Origin: Gordonia terrae
GTDB lineage: Bacteria > Actinomycetota > Actinomycetes > Mycobacteriales > Mycobacteriaceae
NCBI RefSeq assembly: GCF_001698225.1
Contig: NZ_CP016594.1
Coordinates: 62,001-126,000, forward strand
Reading direction: 5' to 3'
DNA length: 64,000 bases
Shown: piece after piece, positions 55,184 to 62,829 of the stretch
Layout of the letters: each line of letters begins with the position of its first letter
Numbering within the stretch: the stretch's first letter is position 1
The notes under the pieces: generated by a model
Seen by the model: the letters and a program-made list of their open reading frames with translations, nothing else
What the model was told of the DNA's origin: nothing
Databases searched by the model: none
Position numbers and translations under genes: made by a program

Positions 55184-55504
55184 TCACAACTGGAACTCGG
55201 GGAGGTGAACGGTCAACCCGTCCCACTCTTCGCGCGCGGTCATCTGACACGACAGCCGCGAGTTGGCCTCACGCTCGGGGTGCATGCTCAACATGCCTTC
55301 TTCGACGTCTGTGCTGTGGCCGACGGTGTCGATCCACGCGCTGTCGACGACGACGTGGCAGGTTCCGCATGCCGCCTCACCGCCACAGTCGCCATCAATG
55401 CCCGGTATCGCCTGGTCGACCGCGGTCTGCATCAGTGACCTGCCGGGCATCACCGGCGCGGGGTAGTCCTCGCCGTCGTGGGTCACGTAGGTGATCGTGG
55501 CCAT
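55184..55504 (-). CDS. 2Fe-2S ferredoxin of the CYP153 system
   Basis: 106 residues from an ATG with AGGAGGTGG upstream; the open frame runs far beyond this start but without coding character. Adrenodoxin/putidaredoxin-type cluster ligands: CGGEAACGTCH and a last Cys in RLSCQM. It lies 26 bases before the P450 on the same strand and carries electrons from the reductase to it. Confidence 0.93.
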   Translation of the reverse strand: MATITYVTHDGEDYPAPVMPGRSLMQTAVDQAIPGIDGDCGGEAACGTCHVVVDSAWIDTVGHSTDVEEGMLSMHPEREANSRLSCQMTAREEWDGLTVHLPEFQL

Positions 55505-55603
55505 GGCCACCTCCTTGTTCCTGGGTCGTAGAGATGAGTGTGCGCGCGGCGAATGTGGTCGATCCAGGTTCGGACGTCGCGATGTCTTGTTAACTTGGCT
55601 CAT

Positions 55604-56629
55604 ATGAGCCTTGTCGAGTCGGGGATGCCGCCGCTGGCGTTCGCCCAGCTCCTCGACAGCGGCGCCTTGGGCGCGGCGGAGACCCGAGCGTTCGAACGCA
55701 TCATGGCCCGCGAGGGCGTCGATCTCGCGGTCGTCATTGCGCGACAGGGCCAAGTGCCTGTCCGGTGGTTTCACGAGGTGTATCCGGCGATGGATTCCCA
55801 GCAGGGATTCCGGTTGGGCGTAGCGTTCGCCGAGCACGCTCAGCTCACCTCGTTCGGCCCCATCAGTTTGCCGCTGGTCAGTGCGGGTTCCGTCGTCGAA
55901 GTTGTTCAACTGCTTCAGTTCTTGCCCCTGATATCGACCGCGCTGAGCACCGAGTTCCAGCACGGAGATTCTGGACTGACGATCGCTCTGGCCGGGCGCA
56001 CCGACAGCGCCGGCACCGATTGTTTCGCCGTCACCTACGGTGGTCTGGCTGTCCTGCGGTTGGTGGACATGCTCGCCGGTGCCGTCCCCTCCGTGGAGCT
56101 TCATCTGACATGCCAGGCGCCGGCAGACCTGATCGCCGTGGGTGAGATCGGCCATCGGATCGTTTTCAACGCGCCCGCGGCGTTCGTGCACATACCGGCT
56201 GCCGTGCTCTACGACGTGTGCCGTTTCTCCGACCCCGTGGCCTACCGGATCGGTATTGCCGAGCTTCGACGCGTCTACGAACAGCGTAGGCCCAGTTCCT
56301 ACACGCAGCTGGTCCGCGCACAGTTCGATGCCGACCCTGCCCGCGCTGACGGTGCTCGTATCGCGGCGGAGCTGTCGATATCGGTGAGCACACTCAAGCG
56401 ACGCCTGAACGCCGAGGGCACCACCCTGCGTCGCCTGCGGCAGCAGTTCGTCCAAGAACGGGCCACCGCGCGACTGCTGGATCCGGGCATCGGTGTCGGC
56501 GAGATAGCCGCAGAACTGGGGTACTCCGACGCCGCCAGCTTCTCTCATGCGTTCACACGGTGGGTCGGATGCTCCCCGACGCGGTTTCGCCGCGCACCGG
56601 CGAATCGGCAGGCAGCGCCGGGCATCTGA
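55604..56629 (+). CDS. AraC-family regulator, divergent from the CYP153 operon
   Basis: 341 residues from the ATG before SLVESGMPPLAFAQLL. The N-terminal domain is the arabinose-binding-like type of OruR/AraC regulators (PVRWFHEVYPAMDSQQGFRLG). The C-terminal HTH_18 has RIAAELSISVSTLKRRLNAEG and GEIAAELGYSDAASFSHAFTRW. The arrangement mirrors the AraC gene next to known CYP153A clusters, so activation by alkane or alcohol is likely. Only 99 bases separate the two start codons. Confidence 0.9.
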   Translation: MSLVESGMPPLAFAQLLDSGALGAAETRAFERIMAREGVDLAVVIARQGQVPVRWFHEVYPAMDSQQGFRLGVAFAEHAQLTSFGPISLPLVSAGSVVEVVQLLQFLPLISTALSTEFQHGDSGLTIALAGRTDSAGTDCFAVTYGGLAVLRLVDMLAGAVPSVELHLTCQAPADLIAVGEIGHRIVFNAPAAFVHIPAAVLYDVCRFSDPVAYRIGIAELRRVYEQRRPSSYTQLVRAQFDADPARADGARIAAELSISVSTLKRRLNAEGTTLRRLRQQFVQERATARLLDPGIGVGEIAAELGYSDAASFSHAFTRWVGCSPTRFRRAPANRQAAPGI

Positions 56630-56634
56630 GCAGG

Positions 56635-57114
56635 TCAGTCCGCGCGAAGAAGATTGACGAAAAAGCTGTCTACCGTGGAGGTGTCGGCGTAGCGCGCGAA
56701 GTGCATGAGATCGACTTTCACGAACTCGCCGGTGGCGGAAAAGTAGGTCTCGCCGTCCACAGTCCCGCTCGCCCCGATGTGCAGGATGTGATCGGCGTCC
56801 TCGTCGATGCACGCCGTAAGACGTACTGGTACGTGGAGGGGTACCGGTCGGCGGTACTTGACGGTCAACGTGCGCGTGACGGCCGGGGTGCCGGCGATCC
56901 ACAGCGTGAATCCCATGATGTCGTCGCACGCGGCCGAGATAGCGCCTCCGTGCGCCAAACCTGGTCCACCGGAATGCTTGGTGGTGAAAGAGTGATCGGC
57001 AAAAACGCGGTCGCCGTCGCGGTACACCTCGAGCTGCAGGCCGCTGGCATTCTCCGGCCCGCAGCCCATGCACGATGGGGAGTGTGCGGGCAGTTTGGTG
57101 GGTGCTGACATCAC
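56635..57114 (-). CDS. PaaI-like hotdog thioesterase (second paralogue)
   Basis: 159 residues, closely similar to the thioesterase at 16887: CMGCGPENASGLQLEVY, GGPGLAHGGAISAACDDIMG and TRTLTVKYRRPVPLHVP. The HGG motif is intact. It faces a TetR remnant across a perfect palindrome. The paralogues imply that a thioesterase-regulator-transporter module was present twice, one copy now decayed. Confidence 0.87.
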   Translation of the reverse strand: MMSAPTKLPAHSPSCMGCGPENASGLQLEVYRDGDRVFADHSFTTKHSGGPGLAHGGAISAACDDIMGFTLWIAGTPAVTRTLTVKYRRPVPLHVPVRLTACIDEDADHILHIGASGTVDGETYFSATGEFVKVDLMHFARYADTSTVDSFFVNLLRAD

Positions 57115-57150
57115 AGTCCTCGAATCGATGCTCGTGCCGGTAGCAGACCA

Positions 57151-57172
57151 CTACCAACGGTATCGTTGGTAG
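57151..57172. promoter_or_regulatory. Perfect palindromic operator
   Basis: CTACCAACG (57151-57159) and CGTTGGTAG (57164-57172) flank a GTAT centre. It lies between the divergent thioesterase and TetR-remnant starts. Related half-sites occur at 41011 and 41738 around the intact TetR gene. Confidence 0.75.
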
Positions 57173-57213
57173 AATGCCACATCCACGCTGGACCAACAGC
57201 GTGAGGAGACCTG

Positions 57214-57634
57214 GTGGCGGTGAGCATCAATGGCCTCGACGACGTCGATCCGCGGCGGGTTCGTTCCCGGAACCGTCTGCTCGACGCCACGGCGGTGTTG
57301 CTGCGCAGCGGGGGAGTGGAGGCTGTCACCGTCGAGGCGGTCACGAGCGTTCCCGCAGCTGGAGACAGTCGTGCGGCAGCAGTCGGTCGACCCGATCCCT
57401 GCGGGAGTGCCGTCGTTTCAGTCATTCGACCGGATGGGCACGGCGTTCGGGGAGAAAGGCGCCAAGACAACGGCGTTTATCGCCATGGAGAACCGTGGCG
57501 GCCTCACCCCGACGGTGCGTGCACGCTACGACGAGCTTGTCCAGGAACTTCGTGGCACCACCGCCGATGTCGCTTCCGCCCGCGACCTGGTGGGGGGATC
57601 GCCGATGTGTGTTGTCGAACTTGTCAGGATGTAA
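57214..57634 (+). pseudogene. TetR-MmpL deletion remnant
   Basis: The first about 45 codons match the TetR gene at 41064 (DDVDPRRVRSRNRLLDAT, VEAVTVEAVT). The sequence then jumps directly to the MmpL N-terminal region in another frame (FPQLETVVRQQSVDPIPAGV, FGEKGAKTTAFIAMEN) and stops soon after ARDLVGG. Compared with 41064-42200, most of tetR and the first part of mmpL have been deleted, and the rest of mmpL is gone. Confidence 0.85.
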
Positions 57635-57659
57635 AGCCTGGGACGGGATCACGGTCGTT

Positions 57660-58652
57660 CTAGAAGTACTGGCCGACGTCGGCAATCTTGTAGGCCACCG
57701 GGTCATGCAGGCTGTGCGTCCGGATGTTGCGCCAGAACCGGTCCAGCCCCAAACGCGGGTGTGTCCCACGCGCCCCGATGACCTCGAAGATCCGGCTGCC
57801 TATAGACAGACCCGCCTCGGTGGCCAAGACCTTCACCCCCGACACCTGAACCATCAGCGAGGCCCGATCGGCGGGTGCCAAAGCATCACCCTTCTCCCAG
57901 ATCCGCTGCACCGCGTGCGACGCATCGCGGGCCGCCGCGTCAGCGCCTTGTAGTTTAATCGCAAGCTCTCCAAAGGTCCGAACTACGTATGGATCCTGCG
58001 TGGCCTCAGAAACCCCCGCAGGGGTCCATGGCCGTGCGTGCTCCAGCGTGTATTCGCGAGCGGAGTCCAGCGCTTCGGCGGCAATTCCTATGTAGACGTG
58101 CGAGAAGATCAGTTGCACCAACGGGCCGAATAGGCTGGCGCGCCTATAGCCGAAAAAGTCGGTGATCACGCTGTTCGGAGCCCCCAACACCTCGTGCGGA
58201 AGCACTTGAACATCTTTGAAGTCCGTTGTACCGCTGTCGGTCCGCCGCATCCCCAGGGCTTTCCAGTCATTGTTGGGACGCACTCCCCCTCGGTCGGTGG
58301 GTATGACCGCTGTGATAATTCCCGACCGCTCGGGTGAGTCATCATCCTGCGCCACGCCAAACACCAGAAGCAGATCGGATCCGAGCGCCCCGCTACAGAA
58401 ATGCTTGGTCCCGTTCAGCACGTAACCACCGTCGTCGCGTGGGGTTGCACGCACCTTCCAGTCGAGAATGTGACTGTTGTTCTCGCTCAACGCGTTCCCC
58501 GTCCAGGAACCCTGCGCCACGCGGCGGTAAGTGGCGTCGCGCTGCTCCGGCGAGCCGAGGAGTTCGATGAAGGCTGCACACACGAGGTGGTATCCGTAGA
58601 GGTGGCCAAGCGAGCCGTCGACCTTGGCAATCTCGCGGATTACTGCGAAGAC
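57660..58652 (-). pseudogene. dszC: dszC, C-terminal part (dibenzothiophene monooxygenase)
   Basis: DszC is the FMNH2-dependent monooxygenase that oxidises dibenzothiophene to its sulfone, first in the 4S pathway. This part runs from VFAVIREIAKVDGSLGHL to HDPVAYKIADVGQYF and includes NNSHILDWKVRATP, GTKHFCSGALGSDLL and VIGARGTHPR, all matching remembered DszC. The frame is open but cut from its N-terminus by IS3-A with a GAC duplication. The end is about a dozen residues shorter than I remember for DszC of strain IGTS8. No start signal remains, so this piece is inactive. Confidence 0.93.
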
Positions 58653-58682
58653 TGAATCGCCCCGGGTTTGCTGGAGGCTCGG

Positions 58683-59027
58683 TTAGTTGGTTCCAGCGTT
58701 TGCGGGGACCGGGTTCTCACGGTAGCTGGTGACGGTGTGGGTCGACCAGTAGGCGCTCTCGTACTCGACGGGTGGGACGTGTCCGATCTCGCCGTGCAGG
58801 CGGCGGTGGTTGAACCATTCGACGTACTCAGCGACGGCGATCTCGACCTCGCCCACACCTGCCCAGCCGCCTCGCGGGCGCATCACGGGGTTACGGATGC
58901 ATTCGGCTTTGAACAGCGAGTTGAACGCCTCAGCCATCGCGTTGTCGTATGAATCCCCCTTGGAGCCAACAGATGTCACCGCTTCGGCTTCGGCCAGTCG
59001 TTCGGTGTAGCGGATGGCTCGGTATTG
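58683..59027 (-). pseudogene. IS3-A OrfB, C-terminal part (copy 3)
   Basis: From YRAIRYTERLAEAEAVTS to the end, including NAMAEAFNSLFKAE. Cut by IS30 at the codons for HHSDRGVQ. Carries the same THTVTSY variant as copy 4, so copies 3 and 4 may be closest relatives. Confidence 0.9.
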
Positions 59028-60523
59028 GGCGCGTTCAATCGGTCGATGCAACACTGGGTTGTTGTAGCGAGTGTAGTTGTTCGCCAAAGACTTCGGCGGG
59101 AGTTTTCCATCCAAGGACTTTTCTAGGACGGTTGTTGAGGGTGTAGGCGATGGCCTCGAGGTCCTCAGCTGACCACCGCGACAGATCAGTTCCCTTAGGA
59201 AAATATTGGCGCAGAACACCATTGGTGTTCTCGTTGGATGGTCGCTGCCACGGTGAGTGCGGATCGGCGAAGAACACCTGCGTTCCGGTGTCCATCGCGA
59301 ACTGGGCGTGAGCGGACAGTTCCTTGCCGCGATCCCACGTCAACGTTTTGCGCAACTGCTGCGGCAGCGCGGCGATCGACGCTGTCAGTCCTGCATTCAT
59401 CGCGATGGCACCGTAGCCACCGAGTGCGGGCCCGTTCTTCACAGGCGGCTGCTCACCCCAGCCCTGCTGGCGTGGCAGATGCACCAGAAGTGTTGCACGA
59501 CTACGACGTTCAACGATCGTGCCGATCGCCGATCTCCCAGTTCCGATAATCAGATCACCCTCCCAGTGCCCGGGGACGGCACGGTCCTCGGCCTCGGCAG
59601 GGCGCTGACTGAACACGACATCGGAGGTGACGTGACCCTGCGGCTTGTTGCGCGAGCGGGCCCGCGGCTCCCTCAGTGCACGTCCGGTGCGCAGGCACGC
59701 GACCAGCTCACGTTTGAGCGCGCCGCGGCCCTCGATGAACAGGGACTGGTAGATCGCCTCGTGACTGATACGCATGGATTCATCATCGGGGAAGTCGACC
59801 TTCAAACGCTGGGAGATCTGCTCTGGACTCCACGCCAGCGACCACCGCCGGTTGGCCCGGTGCGGTTTGTTAAGCCCCTTCCATGGCGGTGGCGTGGGGC
59901 CCGCAGCGATCGTGCCATCGGGACGGCGGACAACGCCGGCCAGGCGGTCCTGTACGTACTCCCGCAACTCGACGTGGGCCACGAGCTTCGCTGTTTTCGG
60001 GCGCTTGGCGGCCTGCTGGGCTTTCCACTGCGCCACCAACGCCCGATACTCGAGCTTCCCGCTCCTGGTTGCGGCGTTGCGCCGTAGCTCACGCGAGATC
60101 GTGGCCGGACTCCGCCCGATCCACCGTGCGATCTCACGCACCCCACGATCCTGGGCGCGTAGCAGCGCGATCTCTTCCCGTTCGGCGAAGGATAGATAGC
60201 GGCCCGAAGGCTCATCCAGACTCAGCGGCCTCATGCCGCCAGCGTGGCGGAACCAGCGTGTACCCACCGGCACCGACACACCGACAGCGATCGATGCCTG
60301 TGCCGTGCTCACCCCCGTCGCGACCACCCGCCAAAACTCACGTTGCACCTGCCGCGACGGCTCCGGCCGCCCCGGCGATCGCATCGCCGGCCGAAGTGCA
60401 CGATCAGCACGCCACTGCCGACGAACACCTACCGCCACATCGCTGGTCCTCCGACTCCAGTCCGCCGTAGCCACCGCAAACACCTCCATGATCATGGTGT
60501 TGCGACGACCAGTTGAATCCGCC
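59028..60523 (-). mobile_element. IS30-family element, copy 2
   Basis: 1496 bp, same ends as copy 1. TTG duplication at 59025-59027 and 60524-60526; both flanks are IS3-A and rejoin to an intact OrfB, so this is an original insertion. Confidence 0.95.
59035..60495 (-). CDS. IS30-family transposase (copy 2)
   Basis: 486 residues, the same protein as at 28146, intact, with the IS30 HTH and DDE motifs described there. Confidence 0.92.
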   Translation of the reverse strand: MIMEVFAVATADWSRRTSDVAVGVRRQWRADRALRPAMRSPGRPEPSRQVQREFWRVVATGVSTAQASIAVGVSVPVGTRWFRHAGGMRPLSLDEPSGRYLSFAEREEIALLRAQDRGVREIARWIGRSPATISRELRRNAATRSGKLEYRALVAQWKAQQAAKRPKTAKLVAHVELREYVQDRLAGVVRRPDGTIAAGPTPPPWKGLNKPHRANRRWSLAWSPEQISQRLKVDFPDDESMRISHEAIYQSLFIEGRGALKRELVACLRTGRALREPRARSRNKPQGHVTSDVVFSQRPAEAEDRAVPGHWEGDLIIGTGRSAIGTIVERRSRATLLVHLPRQQGWGEQPPVKNGPALGGYGAIAMNAGLTASIAALPQQLRKTLTWDRGKELSAHAQFAMDTGTQVFFADPHSPWQRPSNENTNGVLRQYFPKGTDLSRWSAEDLEAIAYTLNNRPRKVLGWKTPAEVFGEQLHSLQQPSVASTD

Positions 60524-61144
60524 TTGCACTCCGCGGTCGGAGTGGTGGATCAGCCCGGCCACGTCGTGGCCGGCACGCGACCGTGCCCACAATCCCATGT
60601 TCAGGGCGTCGAGGGCGAGGTCGGTGTGCATGGTGGTCGAGACCTGCCAGCCGACGACCATCCGCGAGAACACGTCCAGGACGAACGCCGCGTACACCCA
60701 GCCCGAGTGGGTGCGGATGTAGGTCAGGTCCGCCACCCACAACGCGTTCGGTGCCGCCGCGGTGAACTGACGGTTGACCCGGTCAGCCGGCCGGGGTGTT
60801 TCAGCTCCCTCGCTGCGCGTGGTCTTGCGTGTCTTGAGTCTCGCTATCCCTTGCAGCCCATCGGCTTTCATCAATCGCTCGACGGTGCAGCGGGCAGCAC
60901 TATGGCCCTGTCTGCGCAATTGGGCATGCACCTTGCGGGCACCGTAGACGCCGAGGTTGTCGGCATGCACCGCGCGGACCTGGGTAAGGAGCTCCCGGTC
61001 ACGCACCACACGAGGCGCCTCGGTCTTCTGGGGGCTCAGGTGGGCTCGTACCGTGGACGGAGCGATCTGGGCGGACGTATCGCGCAATGCCGCACAGATC
61101 GGATCGACTCCGTGTTCATCGCGGTGAGCCGCGACGAACTCCAC
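60524..61144 (-). pseudogene. IS3-A OrfB, N-terminal part (copy 3)
   Basis: Identical in extent to the truncated OrfB at 29635-30255. Starts at GTG after OrfA and is cut at HHSDRGVQ by IS30. Confidence 0.9.
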
Positions 61145-61146
61145 GA

Positions 61147-61473
61147 TCAGCGCTGTGGGCGGTCGATCTCCGCCGCAAAGAAAGCCGAAGCCTGCTTCAA
61201 GATCGTGTTCGCTCGCCGCAGTTCACGGTTCTCCCGCTCCAACGCCGCGATGCGGTCAGCGTCCTCACTCGTGGTGCCCGGGCGGACCCCGCCGTCGATC
61301 TCGGCCTGACGAACCCAATTGCGCAACGCCTCGGGATGGACTCCGAGCTGATCGGCGATCCGCTTGATCGCACCTCTCGACGAATCGGGATCTCGTCGCG
61401 CTTCACATGCCATCCGGGTGGCCCGGTCCTTGAGTTCCTCACTGTACTTGCGTGGTGCTGCCATGCTCTCCAT
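61147..61473 (-). CDS. IS3-A OrfA (copy 3)
   Basis: 108 residues, same as the other copies; intact although OrfB is split. Confidence 0.9.
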   Translation of the reverse strand: MESMAAPRKYSEELKDRATRMACEARRDPDSSRGAIKRIADQLGVHPEALRNWVRQAEIDGGVRPGTTSEDADRIAALERENRELRRANTILKQASAFFAAEIDRPQR

Positions 61474-61516
61474 CCTTCACAGGTTCGAGAGCCTCCGACA
61501 GACCCGGGGCGGTTCA

Positions 61517-61738
61517 GACCGTCGGCCAATCTGCGCCCCAACCACCGTGCTCCTCGGGTACCGCGAGCGCCAGCAGACCACTTAGGCGTAAGTCCTCTTT
61601 CTCACGGGTGGCTGGCCCCCCATCGCGATCCCGTTCGACGATTCCCTCCCGCCAGCTTGCAGCAAGGTCTCGAGCCACCGCGAGAGGATCGCCCGCCCGC
61701 CGGTCGGTGGCCGCCGCCGTGTCGTCGGTGACTGTCAT
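61517..61738 (-). pseudogene. dszC: dszC, N-terminal part
   Basis: Starts at an ATG overlapping the dszB stop (ATGA) and reads [12 protein letters not shown] through DPLAVARDLAASWREG and LLALAVPEEHGGWGADWPTV, matching the DszC N-terminus. It runs into the IS3-A end after about 74 codons. Removing the insertion and one GAC joins WPTV directly to FAVIREIA in frame, proving that the gene was intact before insertion. Confidence 0.93.
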
Positions 61739-62829
61739 TCGTATTCTCCAATCGCTGATGTGCCGGCCGCGCATGTACGCAGGCTCGTCTGCAGAAATTC
61801 CGGGGCCGACCAATCAGTCAGGTCGATCGCCTTATCCACCAGATCGTGGTCGACCAGGTACCGCTGTGTCGCAGCAAGGACAGTGAGCGCATCGTGGTCG
61901 AGGGTGGGTACTAAGTTGTCGGTGAAGTGCTCGCCGAAACCGCGTGTCACCGCAGTCTCGCTAACACCGAGGTTGCGGGCATGAATCGCGACTGTCTCGG
62001 TCAGATGATCGCGCGCCCAGGAGCCTGCCCGGACCACCGTATCCACCAGATGCTGCACGAGTGACGGGTTCTTATCGACGAGTTGCGCGCTGATTGTCCA
62101 AACGCTGGCGTAGTGGCTTGTCCTGTCCAAGCTCAGGTCACGCAGCGGTCTAACACCGGTGAGGTCTTCGAACTCCGCGGACCACGGAAGCCAGCTGAAT
62201 AGCGCATCGACCGTCCCCCCGGCAAAGACTTGTGCCTGATGGGCCCCGACGGCGGGAAAGAGGTCCGAACCGTTCACTGATGCCGATGCGCTGAGTCGGT
62301 CCTGCGGTAAGTCGACTCCCGCCGTCTCAATGGGTACGAGCTCGATATCGTTTACTGTTACGCCGGAGTGACGAAGGGTGTGCTGCAGGGCTCGCGCCTC
62401 CCAAGTGCCCAGTGCGACGAGAGTCTGGCGCCACGGGTCGAGCTGTCGGTAGTCACCAAGGTCGCCGCGCAGGATCCGGATTGCCGATGCGGATACGCCG
62501 ACACGATGCCCCGCCAGTTGCTCCGGTGCGGTCAGGGTGGGGTCGGCCGCGTAAAAGCCCAGCTTTCCCTCGAACAGGGTGACGCCCAGGAGGCGTGTGC
62601 GACCCGGTGCACGCAGGCCCTCACTCACCAACGGCGGGATCTCTCCGCCGAATCGGGTGTAAGCGGGATGATCGTAGGTGAAGTGCAAGGAGCCCAGCGG
62701 CCCTCCCAGCACGTCCAGATTGATGCCAGCCTCGGCGAGCAACTGCGACTCGCGGCCAACCAGCAGGGCGTTGGGAACAGGGCAGTTGCTGTACGCGAGG
62801 GTGTGGACCGCTGAGCTGGTGTCGGTCAC
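61735..62829 (-). CDS. dszB: DszB, 2'-hydroxybiphenyl-2-sulfinate desulfinase
   Basis: 364 residues, the last enzyme of the 4S pathway, releasing sulfite from hydroxybiphenyl sulfinate. The catalytic residues known from DszB (Cys27, His60, Arg70) correspond here to Cys16 ([11 protein letters not shown]), His49 (LHFTYD) and Arg59 (YTRFGGE), all shifted by 11 because the N-terminus is shorter. Other matches are [26 protein letters not shown] and [12 protein letters not shown]. The GTG start overlaps the dszA stop, and the stop overlaps the dszC start. The frame is intact. Confidence 0.95.
   Translation of the reverse strand: MTDTSSAVHTLAYSNCPVPNALLVGRESQLLAEAGINLDVLGGPLGSLHFTYDHPAYTRFGGEIPPLVSEGLRAPGRTRLLGVTLFEGKLGFYAADPTLTAPEQLAGHRVGVSASAIRILRGDLGDYRQLDPWRQTLVALGTWEARALQHTLRHSGVTVNDIELVPIETAGVDLPQDRLSASASVNGSDLFPAVGAHQAQVFAGGTVDALFSWLPWSAEFEDLTGVRPLRDLSLDRTSHYASVWTISAQLVDKNPSLVQHLVDTVVRAGSWARDHLTETVAIHARNLGVSETAVTRGFGEHFTDNLVPTLDHDALTVLAATQRYLVDHDLVDKAIDLTDWSAPEFLQTSLRTCAAGTSAIGEYE

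Larger units (their letters stand above)
58653..61516 (-). mobile_element. IS3-A copy 3 in dszC, itself split by IS30
   Basis: 2864 bp = 1365 bp IS3-A plus 1496 bp IS30 plus a 3-bp TTG duplication. Outer target duplication GAC at 58650-58652 and 61517-61519. Same orientation as copy 1. Confidence 0.95.

Noticed and set aside
55505..57196. Extension of the ferredoxin frame to a 670-residue protein
   Set aside because: The upstream part is the shadow of the AraC gene; the ferredoxin has its own ATG with AGGAGGTGG at 55504.
15169..61516. The 42-kb island as a composite transposon moved by its outer IS3-A copies
   Set aside because: Each outer IS3-A copy has its own target duplication (ACT and GAC). 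A composite move would give one duplication shared by the outer ends.
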